A stretch of 64,000 nucleotides of DNA from Puccinellia tenuiflora (lineage: Eukaryota; Streptophyta; Magnoliopsida; Poales; Poaceae): positions 119,142 to 183,141 of the forward strand of contig QRDG01001830.1 in NCBI GenBank assembly GCA_012064385.1. Reading direction: 5' to 3'. The translations under genes and the position numbers were made by a program. Positions within the stretch are counted from its first letter, which is position 1; every line of letters begins with the position of its first letter. The notes under the pieces were generated by a model that was not told where the DNA came from, searched no databases, and worked only from the letters and a program-made list of their open reading frames with translations. This document shows positions 30,690 to 42,866 of this stretch, piece by piece.

Positions 30690-32890
30690 GCCATAGCACC
30701 CAAGCGCGCAAAGACCGCACCCAAGGCCAAGGCTTTCCTCTCGAGCAGGACGGTGGACATTGCCGCCGCGGCCGCCGCCGCCACAAAATCCTCATCCAAG
30801 CGATCGATTTCTGCCGATTGGGTGGGTCTACGTCACGGCGGAGCAATTGAAGACGCATCGGTCGACCGGCCTGATTCCATCCAACGTGAAGGCTCGGGCC
30901 CCAGGGGATGAGATGGTGCCCGCTCCTGCGAAGTATGAAGTGGTGATCTTCACCAAGCATCTATTCCGGTCGGTTCACTCCCCCCGGTAATATTGTCTTC
31001 CTCGCAACTCCTTGACTCTATCAGCTGCGCATCCACGACTTGGCTCCCAATTCCATTCTCACTCTTCCAATTTTGTAACTTGTATGGTGAGGATTACCTC
31101 CAAATCGAAGCCCGATCTCATCTCTGCGTGAACTTTTCTACTGCAACCCTCAGCCCGAGACTTCTGGGGGCCCTCTTCTTCAATGTGGCGCCGTTGCTCT
31201 TCAACGGCGCCTCCACTCTGTATTCCCAAAACCTGTCTTTCCTAACCGCATCAAGGACTGGCAGAAATCCTTCTTCTACTGCAAGGATACCTCCCCTGCA
31301 GGTGAGCCAAACTTCCCTGTTCTCTGAGGATCGCCTCCAGGCGACTCCTCTTATGAAAGCTAGATGCTCTGATGCTGCACGGCCGAGAGTCGAGTCTCTG
31401 ATCACTCGAATCCGGGCCCTCTTATCTCATAACTTGGAAAATATGGATCTGGTCCGCTGCTGGATAATTGGAGAATCAGCCCTCTGAGTCCTAGGACCCG
31501 GCTAATCTGTTCATATACTCGCTGTGCTGGTGATGACCTCCGAGTTACGGAGCAATTATCTGATGGACCCGAACTTGGTCGGCTTATCAAAAAGCTGACT
31601 GGGAAACCGGTGAAGGACCAAGCCCATTTTGGGCTCCAGCCATTTTGCTCTACCAATCCAGCTCCTGATGTAAGCTTTATTCTCTACCTTATCTCTATCT
31701 TGATGTTACTTGTATTGCTTACTAACTACTTTTGTTTACTCGTGGCAGCTCACCGACTCCTTCTGGAAGCCGGCCTCTGGAGCTGTACTAAAAACAAACT
31801 GAAGCTGAGGCTGAGGCTGAAGAAGAGGTTGAGGAGGAGACTCCTGCCACAGATCAAACTGCTGTGGCAGAAGAAAACTGACAATGATGACGAGGAGTAC
31901 CTCCCAGGAGGCCGCCACTAAAGATGATGCTGCTGATGAGGAGTCCTCGCCAGAGGCTCCAACTGAAACGTTGTTGAAGAGGAGTCCTCTCGAGAGGCTC
32001 CATTGTGGAGGAGATTGACGACGGACGAGCCCTCTCCAGAGGCTCCCGTCACTAAACAAGTTGACTCCACTTTTGCTGCTGCTCAGCCATCGCCATCTGT
32101 GGAGTCCTCAGCCAGGAGTCACTCCTCTTCTTCCCCAGCCTCAAACAATAATGGATCTCGAGAGGCTGTTCCCAGGTACCACTTTCACGAGTCCTTGGTC
32201 CTCTCGTTCACCTGCTAAGCCTGAAGAACACATGCAAAGTGTTGTCACCGCCAGGAAGAGGAAACTGCACTCCGATGGGCCTGCAGATGCTCCTGAGCCT
32301 CTGCCTGTCTCGCACCAGCGGAAATCGGCTTCTCCTCCCAGCAAGGAGACTCCTACCACTCCGGGATGTCAATGCCTTCCTCAGACTCTCAGGCCTCCTT
32401 GGACCTGGAGACCAATGTTGGGTAAGACTCCTCTGTTTGTGTACTTGGAATTCAAATGACTTCTGCCTTTTTCCCTTTTCACTAGATTTATTGCTGACTT
32501 CTGTCTTCGTAGTTTCAGGGCTCGGCCTTGTGCCAAGTAACCAAGCTCCCAGGCATGGCTGATGTCACCTCTGGTCGTGGACCTGTCCCTCCGTCGACTT
32601 CTAAAACGACAAGCACAAGGACAGGTCCCTCCATTGCTGCATCTGCTGGTGCGACCACAACTCCCACCATTCCCGAGTCCCCTTCAAGGACTCGGGTGGC
32701 GGACTCCACAGATTGTCCAGCCCTCTTCTGGGGCTGCGACTCCTGATACTGCGCCCCAAACTCATCCGGCTCCTGTAAAGCCGACTCCTGCAGCCTCTCC
32801 AAATCAAGATAAAGTCATCTACTGACTATAGCCGACTTCGGGTGGCTGATAACATGTCTTTTTCTGAGGCCTATGCTGAAGCAGTTGACT
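30690..32890 (+). pseudogene. Second copy of PF04195-like gene, degraded
   Basis: It aligns with the gene at 22811-26788 from its TATA box (30579-30586) through exon 3. The start codon is ATA at 30693-30695 where the first copy has ATG. One-base insertions and deletions are scattered throughout (for example around 30745, 30825, 30965-31020, 31115 and 31470), breaking the frame many times while substitutions are few. Exons 4-5 are missing because the sequence ends at the N at 32891. The indel-rich pattern looks more like uncorrected sequencing error than natural decay, though the ATA could be real. Confidence 0.8.
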
Positions 32891-32891
32891 N
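32891..32891. other. Ambiguous base, probable assembly join
   Basis: The only N in the window lies between the truncated PF04195-like copy and a CACTA fragment. Sequence on either side belongs to unrelated elements, so adjacency here should not be trusted. Confidence 0.8.
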
Positions 32892-33045
32892 CATTTCTGT
32901 GGCGCATGTGGCCAGGTGCGCCACAGAAATGTGACTTTCTGTGGCGCACCAAGCACGGTGCGCCACAGAAACATATTTCTGTGGTGCACGAATTAACGGT
33001 GCGCCACAGAGTGCCAACCTCCCTATAACCCATTCTGTGGTAGTG
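32892..33045 (-). mobile_element. CACTA terminal fragment inside Gypsy gag
   Basis: The right edge reads CACTACCACAGAATGGG on the minus strand (ending at 33045), a CACTA-type terminus. It is followed inward by several TTCTGTGGCGCACC repeats in both directions, which are subterminal sites. It interrupts the gag of the Gypsy element at 33046-35165, just after the CPKHAKNGRCSH segment. Its other end is lost at the N. Confidence 0.8.
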
Positions 33046-35165
33046 TGACTGCATCTGCCGTTTTTGGCGTGTTTAGGGCATGGAATCCTCAGGACCTCCT
33101 CTGTGCTTGGAGTACGACCTTGGTATCCACGCGAATTGTTGTCCTTGCGTCTGACCCCAGTGTTTGTGTTAGCCACTAGGTCAGAGTTATCTCCATATGG
33201 CCGCTTGTTACCACCTTGATTCTGGTTTTGATTCTGGTTCTGATTCTGACCATTGCCACCGTGTCCTTTAGTTCCTTCCTCCTGATCCTTTGTTTTGTTA
33301 GTGGCAGCGTGCTTATTAGCACCTGCCATGATCTCACCAATCGTAAGGGGAATACCTTGATTCAGGCTCTCCTTCATGCGACCCAGCTTCCAGCTCAATG
33401 GGTTGTAGCTGCAATTTCTCTCCATTGCCATTAGCACTGAAATTGTTGGGAGTCCTTGCGATGAGTTGATGATCTCAGAGACTCGCTTCATCCAATGCCT
33501 TGCAGACTCACCCTTTCTCTGAACACACCACTCCAAATCTTCTATGGTACTCAGCTTTTTGCATGTTCCCTGGAAGTTCTGTACAAAGGCCGACTTCAAC
33601 TGCTCCCAAGAATTGATTGATCTAGGAGGCAAATTACGCATCCACACTTTGGCTGCTCCCTCCATCATAAGGTACATGAATTTGGCACACAAATTACCTG
33701 TGGCATTGCGAATACTCATCGCCATCTCGTATGTACCCAACCAGGAAGTCGGGTCCATATTGGGCTCATAATTGGGAACTTTACGCGGCTCCTTGAAGTC
33801 GCTGGGGAAAGACTCGGATCTGATGGCATCTGACAGGCACTCTGGTCCTGTTAGTGTGGGAGAGGTACCAGGAAAAGTCACCTCTGTGTGCACCCGGGTT
33901 GGCTGAGGCTGGTTATCTGCACCAGCTAGGGCTCTGTCCCTCTCAGCTTCCCGAGCCCTGGCCGCCTCCCTCTCTCGTCGTTGTCTTGCTTCATCAACCA
34001 CTAACTGAGCTCGTGAGGCAGTTGGTATGATAACCCTGTTCCTTTCTTGCTCACGGCGCCTTGCGCTTGTAGAGTTGGCCGGGTGAGACTCGTCATGCCG
34101 ACTCCTCGTACCCGAGTTGAACGGTGTCGAGTGCAGCCTGCTTGCATCTGGAAACGCTGGATAAAGAGCTTGCTGAGTCATTGCTGTCTTCAGCAGCTCA
34201 ATAGCACGGCGGGTCTCCTGGCCCGCTGGTCCTTCTGGTATCTCGATATTCTCTAATCTCATTGTTGCCGCATGAACGTTGTCCATTGGGTTAGAGTAAT
34301 GCCCTTCTGGAGTACGGAACCTGCCAGGTGGAGGTCCCCTACCACCCGTTGATCCTCCTCCGACTCCTCCTTCAGGTGGCGGTCCATTGGTACCGTTGCC
34401 GCCGGGTCCTTCTGGTGGTGGTGGTGGTGGTGGTGGTGTTGCCCCTCCCCCTGCGCCGCCTCCTGCAGCTGATGAGCTCCCTAGCCCGGCTCCTGCGCCT
34501 GGACCGGTGGGTGTAGTGAACAAAGCAGTAGGATTGACATTGACTCCTCCGTGCAGGCGACTCCTGGCTCTGCGGTGCTGGATTGAGGTGAGTTCTTCCT
34601 GGCGACTCCACAAGACCTGGGCCTCAGACTGGACCCGGGCCCGCTCTTCTGCTAACCTGCGATTTGCCTCGTTGATTTCTGCTAGTTGCCTTTCCATCGC
34701 AGCACGCGCACTGGCTAACTCGGCCGCCCGCTCTGCTGCATTACTTGCATTGATTTCCTTTGTCAACAGACTTGGATCAAACTGGTTTCCGCCGTTTCCA
34801 GACATGTAAACTCCAACGACATGGGCGCGTACTGGCGACTCCTCGTAGTCCTCTTCCTCAATTCCATACCCAAGCCGATCCTCGAACAAGGGCAAGATAG
34901 ACTCTGAATCGGCGTCGTAACCTGGCTCCATACATGGCTCCGCCAGTGACTCCTCTTCATGGTTGACAGCAAGATGCTTCTCTGACTCGGCGATGATGCC
35001 GAGTTCCGATGTGCCGACCGACTCCTCTCCGTCGGACTCGACAACAACTGTTGGCTCTGATACAGATTCCGCCGAGTTCGCACGAAGACTCGATGTGTGA
35101 ACCATGCCGACGAACACGTTGATTCCTCCGAAGACAAACTGATAACCCTCATCGACTTCATGCAT
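33046..35165 (-). CDS. Gypsy gag, open frame, cut by CACTA at C terminus
   Basis: This minus-strand frame is unbroken from the Met at 35165 to the CACTA insertion. It is also open further upstream to 35222 with no earlier ATG; a GGTGAGT after ATGGAGAAACTTGCCATCGG may be a leader splice donor. The order is an acidic N terminus, an Ala-rich coiled coil (AERAAELASARAAMERQLAE), a Pro/Gly linker with PPPPPPPP, an Arg/Glu helix, the gag domain (DPTSWLGTYEMAMSIRN, NLPPRSINSWEQLKSAFVQN), an NQNQNQ stretch and a Cys/His segment. Gag forms the cytoplasmic virus-like particle in which the RNA is copied. It is the intact counterpart of the copy at 9353-12094. Confidence 0.88.
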
Positions 35166-35290
35166 ATCTGAAGTCCAACCAGAGTCATCGATCTCTGTTT
35201 CTCCATGCTCATCAGTGTACACTCACCCGATGGCAAGTTTCTCCATGGCCCGGCGAGCAGCTCCCACGATCTCGACTCCTCGCATCTCCT

Positions 35291-35308
35291 GCCCCACGGT
35301 GGGCGCCA
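35291..35308 (-). other. Gypsy primer-binding site
   Basis: TGGCGCCCACCGTGGGGC on the minus strand lies two bases from the LTR edge at 35311 and is identical to the site at 12220-12237. It identifies the LTR to its right as a 5' LTR. Confidence 0.82.
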
Positions 35309-35310
35309 AC

Positions 35311-35865
35311 TGTCGTGGGGTTGTCACGGCAAGTCCTTCCTCCAGGAAGGTGAGTTCGGGGGCCATCGATGCACGAAGTACGTAGGAGAGATTAATCTCG
35401 CCTAGGGACACAAATTTACCCAGGTTCGGCCCCTCTTGATTAGAGGTAAAGACCTACTTCCTGCTTCTCTTTATTGCTCTAGATCTGATCTCGATTACAG
35501 GGTTCCGGCTCCTCTCTGGGGAGTCGGCGACTAGGTATTTCTCTTAGGGATTTTCTCTGGTTGTCAGACTTATCGATCTAAGGTCCAGGGCCCTCCTTAT
35601 AAAGGCGGCCGGGTCCCTGGACTTACAACTTACACCGAGTCACACTAGAACACGGAGTCCTACTCTATATCTTGGTCTTCCAAGTTAGGGCTCCGGGTTG
35701 TACTTGGACTCCTTCCTGACGGGTCCCTTCTCCATCATGGGCCTTGGTCGGCTTGTCTCCAGCCCAGCCCATGCGACTTGATACGTGACTCGGCTTTGGC
35801 CTTCTTGGTCTTGGCGGGTCTACTTTCCGGGTCCATGGGCCTACCTATAAAGTATCCCCCCATCA
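35311..35865 (-). mobile_element. Gypsy 5' LTR, copy B2 (555 bp)
   Basis: This matches LTR copies at 12240 and 29589, with small differences in the central part near 35530-35570. On the minus strand it runs TGATGGGGGG to CCCCACGACA, followed by the primer-binding site and gag. Outside it (35866 onward) begins an unrelated long noncoding LTR. Confidence 0.88.
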
Positions 35866-36084
35866 GGCGCCATGCCGCTCTGCCGGACGACGCCGCACCC
35901 GCACGCCCTGCACGCTGCCCTGGTGGTCAAAGACGCGCGCGGACGACGCCCTGCTCCTCACCTGCCCCATTTCCCCTCCACCTGCTCCCGCTCCTCTCTC
36001 CTCTCTTGCTCGCATCGTCGTCGAGCTCGAGCTCACACCCGTCGCCGTGGTGCCGCTGATAGAGGGTTCCCCGTGCAGATTGAC

Positions 36085-39000
36085 TGTAACATCCCAAAAG
36101 TAATCCCCTTTTAATTTCCTTGCTTGTTAATTGATTTTGTGCATCATCATGACATCATCGTTGTTGTTGCATTTGTGGTTTTACAAAAATAAAGAAAACA
36201 AACAAAATGAGTTGTTATTTTTTATGTCTTTATCACATGTGACAACTCCTTTTAATTTGAAAACCAAAATAATAAAACTAATTTTGTTTGGACAAGCAAT
36301 TAAATTGCTAAGTCACAAAAATAATTTGTGGGAAAAATAAAACCCTAGCCCTATTTTATTTTTCCCTCCCCTTTCTTTCTCTCTTTCTAATTCCTGGAAA
36401 AAGAAAAATAGAAAAAGAAGAAAAAAAGGAGCCAGGCCGAAGCCCAGCTCCCTCTCTCTTCCCTATCCTCTTATCCCTCACGGACCAACCCACCTGCAGC
36501 CCACCTAGCGGCCCACCTTCCCTGGCCTTTCACCTTTTTCTTCCTCCTCCGCACCCCCTCACATGCATGTCGCCAGCGCCCCTCGCCACTTCCGTCGCCA
36601 ACGCCACCCCGGCTCCCTCCTATAAAGCCACCACCAGGGAGCCTCCCACCTACCGAACCCTAGCTACTCCCCCTTCCTTTCCTGCCGCAACCGCCACTTC
36701 TCCTCTCTTCTTCCTCTCGTTCCGTTGCTATCCCGAGAGCCACAACACGCAATAGCCGGAGGAGGATCACACCGGAGGAGTCGCCATGGAAGAGCTTGCG
36801 CTGGAGTAGAAGCACGAGCAGGAGCACATCACGCGCTGGAGCCAGGCGAGCAGACCCAAGGACTTCTTCCCCTGCGTCGTCTTTTTCCTCCTCGGGTCGG
36901 CGCGTCTCCCCTGCAATGCCGCCGTCGTTGACCTGCCTCCCTCGTCGCCGATCTCCACCTTGGGTGAGCACACCGCCGCCCTAGGGCCCCCTTCTCCGTT
37001 CCCCCTCTTACTCTGGGAGACCGCCGTCGTGCGGCTCCGCCGAAGCTCGGCCATGGCAGCACGGGCTCGAGCTCCTGCTAGCCGAGGCCACGCACACGCA
37101 CATGCACATGCACGCCACCTCCCGCACATCCTGCACATCCTTTGCACCACGCACACACGAGCACGAGCAGAGCACCGCCAAAACGTGGTCACCATCGGCC
37201 GCGGTGTGTTGTCGTCGCTCTGATTCGCCGTTGTCTGAATCCTTCGGTCGAGTTTCAGTTAACCGAGGGGTTATACCTCTAGTTGTTCAGGTTCTGAACC
37301 TTGACAACATCACGATTCAGCCCAACTGGTTACTGAACCTCCACTGCCTAGCGCCGGCCTGGGTTTGATCCCCCACCGCAGCAAGTAAAACCCCCCCCCC
37401 CCCTTTTTTCCCTCTGTGACTGTCACTGACATATGGGACCTCAGGCCCCACATGTCATACACCTGTGTAGTTCAAGCCCCGGTGACAAATGGTTCCAGAT
37501 CCAGATCTTGAATTTTTCCAGAAAAGCCCAGTTTTTGAATCCTTTTACAAACTAGTCCCTGCTTTCATGTTTAGTGTCCTGTTTTGCAATAATTAAATAA
37601 TACATGTTTCTTTTGTCAAAAATTACAATAAAAATATGTTTTCAAATCAGAAAAATAAATCTAACCGAATATGAATTTAGTTTGATTTTTGGAATTAATT
37701 TAAATGGTGAAAATAATTTAATCTTTTATTAATTAATAAAACTTATATAATCCATAACTTTTGAACCACACCTTCAAAAATTATGAATTTTATATCAAAT
37801 TAAAGCTAAAAATGCAATCTGTTTGAATCTAATTTTTCATGCATTTAATAAACACCTTAACTTTCGGGTTAACTAATAATTCAATTAATTGAACTTTAAA
37901 AATGCCCTAATTGCATTAGTTGTTTAATTAAATTGCTACTGCCTAATTTAACTTGCCTAATAAAATGTTTAACACTTAATTTGCTTCATATTTAATTTTG
38001 CTCATGTCATCATCCTTGTTTGAATGGATTTGTATTGATTTGCCCTTTTTGTTATGTTTGGGGTTATCCGTAGATGACGACGTTGCCGAGTACCCCGACA
38101 CCTCCGAGGATCTAGCCCAGTACCAGGCTACTGAGCCAACAGGCAAGCAGCCCCTCCCCAACTTTCTCATGTGATGCATATTCCTGTCTTGCATGCTTTA
38201 GGACTTCCGTTATGTTGTGTCTTACGATTCCTACTAGAATTGCATAGCCTGTTAGAAGTCCAGATATTCCTGATATGCCTGCCTATATCCTATGCTTGTT
38301 TTCCAGTTACTATCTACTAGCATGCTTAGGAGTTGATTGTGGTCTATCACATGTTTAGCTGGTATATCTTAATAATTGAAGACTTGCTATGTGGGAATCA
38401 CTTTATTATATTAATGATAAGGCACCGGCGGAAGGCTAATTATGGTGATTTGTTCTGCTAGTGTCGCCTAGGAAAAACCGTTCTTTTCCGCATATCCAAG
38501 AATGAGTGCCCTATCCACACGTGGGAAGACTTATGGAACCCCTCGCAACTCAGTACCGGATCTGCTATATTGGTTAGGGAGCCACAAAGTAGTTCGGGTG
38601 TTTACCATTTGGAGCATACGCACAAGCATGATGATGAAGATGAGAGGTTACAAATATGGGGGGCGCATATAGGTTTGCAGTACATTCGTTTATCGAGTGT
38701 GGAAGGAGGAGCAATCGTATGAGTGTTACCTCCCGAAGCCGTCCACGCAACGTTTGGGCCCGCAAAGGAGTTTCGGCCGGGCTCCCCATGTGGATCAGTC
38801 TCAGATAGGTGGCTCTCTATCCAATGTAGTAGTGATGGGGAAGGTCGTGTTGAGATACCTAAATGCCTCTGTGGCATGTGGTTGATCGAATGTGTATGGT
38901 TACATTTGGGCACCCCTGCAGGGTTAAATCTTTTCGAAAAGCCGAGTCCGTGGTTATGGACGACTTGGGTAATGTGCTGGCTAAAAAGATCATAGACATC

Positions 39001-39707
39001 ACCGTAAATCATAAATAGCTAAATTGACTAGTAAATAGCCATACTCAAATAATAACCTGCTAAAATTTTGATCAACGTGTGAGTGTCCGGACTTCTTCCT
39101 CGTGGGTATATGATACGATGGAGTTGTCTCAGGACGGGTATTGCTTGGTGAGTAGTTTAGCCCAGTAGCGCAAGCGCTCTCTTTCCTTATTCTAATTAGA
39201 CGCAAGTTGTAGAGTGTCTTCTGTAGTTGTTAGGTGCTGCTGCTGCAAGTCCACAAACAGCCCCTTTTCAACCCCAATGCATGTGCATCGTACCTTCTTT
39301 TCCTCTTGTGCATTAGACTTGCTGAGTGCCCCCGTACTCATACCATCGGGTGTCCGGTGCCCGTGTTTTCACCGATGCAGGAGCGACAGCAGAGTTCGAC
39401 GATCCAGATGGAGGCTACTACATAGAGTTCAACGCTGACTACGACAAGTAGATTGAGATCCTAGGCGGCAGCCTGAGACCACCGTGGGCGGGTCCCCTCT
39501 TTTATTCTCCGGCCTTTGGCCTTTGATGTAGTATGTACTCAGATGAGTGATTGCTTCCACTGTATTCGGGACGTATGATCCCCTGTGATGTAATAAAAGT
39601 ATTTCGAACTATGTTTATTTATCTTTTTGTGTCGTACTTGTGCATTTGATGTAATCCAATTGTGGTTCTACTTGGCGAAATGTATTTTCCGCTAAGTGGG
39701 GCTTACA
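36085..39707 (+). mobile_element. Solo LTR, 3623 bp, near-matching TSD
   Basis: The block begins TGTAACATCCCAAAAG and ends GGGGCTTACA; the terminal TGTAA and TTACA are inverse. The flanks are TTGAC (36080-36084) and TCGAC (39708-39712), which differ by one C-to-T at a CpG. A polyadenylation-like GTAATAAAAG lies near 39590. No gag, pol or primer site is present. A C-homopolymer of about 14 bases lies at 37389-37402. It carries short GC-rich frames near 36.6-37.4 kb that I do not consider genes. Confidence 0.65.
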
Positions 39708-41049
39708 TCGACGCTAGTAAAAACCTTCGCCGGGTTCCTCTCTTACTCCACGCCGAAGCAATTGAGCTGGGGTGACCGCAATCGCCGACGCCGTCCCGGA
39801 TTCCCCGCCGCCGGCTGTTGCACGTCAAGCTCGCGTCGCCGTCCAGCCACCACGATCCTCCCCGACCACGGCCACTTGCTCTGGTAATCCCCGCGTCCGT
39901 TCTGGCCGTTTCCCGCTCCCCCTCTGCCTTCCCCACCGCCGGTCACCGTAGTCTGTCGCCATCGTCGCCGTTTCCATGAGCCCGGCCTGGGCTCCGGCCT
40001 GACCGGCCACGAGGCCGGCTGGCTCGGTAGGGTGCCCGGCCTGGACACACCGGCCTGGGTCGGCACGAGGCCGGCAGCCTCGGCCACCCTCCCGACCTGG
40101 AAGCCCAGCCTGGGCCGGCCAAAGGCCGACGGCTTCGGGTCGCTACCCGGCCTATGGCCCGGCCTGTCTGGGTTTCAAAATTTCCTTTTTGGAAATAAAA
40201 TCAACTAAAATAATTGATATCTTTTTAACTAATACTCCAAATTTGACAAATCAAATATCAAATTGTTCAGAAAAACAATCTCTACATGTTGGAACCATTG
40301 TAATGGTATTTTGAATTTGTAATATTGTTGTTTAATTAAGAATTCCTAAAATGGCTTAAATAATACCAAAATTGGGAAAATCATAACTTGTTAAATAATT
40401 AACCAAAAATTATGAATAAAATATCAAAGTGATCCGCATGTAAAATGCTATCAAACCATGCTAATATCACATCATGATCACAAATATTTATTTGATGTTA
40501 TTCTTTAAATGATTAAATGAATTAAATTCAAATAATCATTTAATTCACTATTTAATCATCGGTACTCGGAAAATCACAAATGAGGTACCAAAATGATCGG
40601 AAGAACAAAACCTACTTAATCATGTCATGTTCATGCATATTCAAGCGACTTCTTTAATAATGTAATAATTTATAAACAATGTGGCTATTAAGTTAAATAT
40701 GGGGTTGTTTCCAAATAATTGCATTAATTATTTGGAACTCCATTTAATTTGTTAGTTAAATTAAATGATGATATATTTGCATCAACTTGTCATGTCAACA
40801 ATGAAGGTGTTTAGGACATGGCGATGGGGCAGGGGCTGAAATAGGCTGGGTAAACTTGTCCTGTCGCCACAGATGACTCTTGGATAGTCTCACGCGAGGT
40901 AAAGGTTTAACCACGCCCACTCGCCGGCCCTCCCCGGAAGAGGGCCAATCAGGTGAGCCGGACGGTATCGGTGGGTAAATTAGTACACCCCTGCAGGGTA
41001 AATCTTTTCAAAAAGCCGTGTTCGCGGTTATGGACGACTTGGGAATAGA

Positions 41050-42001
41050 CACTAGTAGAAAAATGGCTTTTAGTCCCGGGTCCAAAGGGCCTTTAGTCCT
41101 AATCTCTAACTTCCCGGCCAGTCACCCATCCTCTCATTGCTCCAACCCTAGCACGCTTAACTTCCCAGTTCCCTCTCCCCCAGCTGCCAAGTCTGCAATT
41201 GTTGTTTTCTTCACAATAATAAGCTATCAATTCTATTAACCCTTAGGTCTTGATGGCATATGATTAAATTTTTTGAATTTCAAACAATTATTAAAATAAA
41301 TAACAATGATTAACAAACAACAATGATTAATTTAGAAACTAAAAAATTAAAAAAATGAAGAATATTTCTAAAAAATTCAAATTTTTCAAAAAAATTAAAA
41401 AATTCACAAAACAAAAAATTATAAAATTATAAAATAATAATAAAAGTTAAAAATAATTGAAAAATAAAAGAAACAACAAAGAATTTCAAAATTTTCAAAA
41501 AAAATCAAAATTTTCCATTTTTCCTGGCAAAATCTAAAAAAATGAAAAATGAAACTTTAGTCCCGGTTGGAGATACCAACCGGGACTAAAGGTAAAAATG
41601 CTTATTTTTTTTGCAAAGACCTTTAGTCCGGGTTGGGCAAAATCTAAAAAAAAATTAGTCCCGGTTGGAGATACCAATCGGGACTAAAGGTAAAAATCCT
41701 GATTTTTTTTACAAAAACCTTTAGTCCGGGTTGGTGTCCAAAACCGGGACTAAAGGTGTCCTGGTTGGAGCCACCAACCAGGACTAAAGGGCTACGCGCC
41801 TGACGCCACCCCTTTAGTCCCAGTTGGTGGCTCCAACCGGGACTAAAGGTCCTGTACGAACCGGGACTAAAACCTCCCGAGCCCCGTGCGGCATGCGAGT
41901 CGTTCGAACCGGGACTAAAGCCAACATTAGTCCCGGTTCGTAACGCGACCGGGACTAATACGACTATTCGACCTGGACGAAAGCCCTTTTTTCTACTAGT
42001 G
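41050..42001. mobile_element. Non-autonomous CACTA element, 952 bp, TSD AGA
   Basis: The ends are CACTAGTAGAAAAATGGCTT at 41050 and the inverse of CACTAGTAGAAAAAAGGGCT ending at 42001. A perfect 3-bp duplication AGA flanks it (41047-41049 and 42002-42004). Subterminal repeats of the TTTAGTCCCGGTTGG / CCAACCGGGACTAAAGG kind occur near both ends, densely from 41560 to 41960. The interior is AT-rich with no transposase. It is one of the cleanest insertions in the window. Confidence 0.93.
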
Positions 42002-42866
42002 AGACGATAAGATCATAGAGTACCTTAACTTTTTAATTAATTTGACAGCTAGAGGTTGCATAATCGACGTGTGGTAAAAGGTTCATTTCCTCGAGGGTGA
42101 TTCGAGGGAGTGCCTTGGTGGAGATGAGAGTTGAGAAATGGTTACTATGGGTTCGATGAGAACCAATGAAGAAAGTTTAATCTCTTAACCCTTTTATGAA
42201 AATATTCTGAGTAGTGGATGCCTTTGGGTCACTCATGTCTTATATAAAGGAAAATTGGCTTTATGCAAAACAAATACTATACAGCTTTAGAGCCTCAGTC
42301 ATCATTGGGCCTATATCGCCCTACTAAACTTGCGAGTACGTCGTACTCAGTCTCTTTTTGCTGCTTATAATTTGTTTCAGAGGAGGACGACACCGAGCAC
42401 ACAGGTGGTTTCTTCTTGGACATCGACAAGTAGTTCGGGATTCCCAGGTGGCAGCTTGGGACGTTGGAACAAGCTGGCTGGGTTATGGTTATGTGTAGGC
42501 CTTTTAGGCCATATATTTGGATCTTGTTGTATTAGACAACTACCTCGCTTCCGCATGATGTACTGTTGGGTCGGTGACCCCTTTTGTGTGTAATTTGTAT
42601 CTTCCTCATATATGAGTTGCTATATGCTCTCTTCGTGTCGTAGATTCTGTGATGTGCCAGTTGTTCTGCAGTCTTGATCTCTTTATTATGCATGGTAGCT
42701 ATGTCTGAGCTTATGGCATGATCGAAGTGTTGCGTGCCGATGATCCATTCCGAGCACGCCTGCCAAAGGTTTTGGCCTGGGATTGGTAAACCCAGTAACC
42801 TTCGATTGTGTAGCATGACCAGTTGCACAAAGCTTCATTGCATAGTTTTGGGGTCGGGGCGCTACA

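Larger units (their letters stand above)
35866..42866 (+). mobile_element. Long noncoding LTR, left-truncated, with two nested insertions
   Basis: The right edge ends GGTCGGGGCGCTACA at 42866. It is followed one base later by TGGTACATCGGTGCCA, a plausible decayed version of the TGGTATCAGAGCCA primer site. The left edge is lost at the Gypsy LTR (35865). Inside are a 3623-bp solo LTR (36085-39707) and a 952-bp CACTA element (41050-42001). Removing both leaves about 2.4 kb of noncoding sequence with a GC-rich front and AT-rich middle. The segment GGTTATGGACGACTTGGG is shared with the nested solo LTR (38953 and 41027), so the two LTRs are related. This looks like a large retrotransposon derivative. 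Confidence 0.55.

Noticed and set aside
36570..37370. GC-rich plus- and minus-strand frames of 60-142 codons
   Set aside because: They overlap on both strands within a solo LTR, with low-complexity Arg/Ala/Ser content and no domain.
38602..39012. 136-codon minus-strand frame
   Set aside because: No recognisable motif, inside a noncoding LTR.
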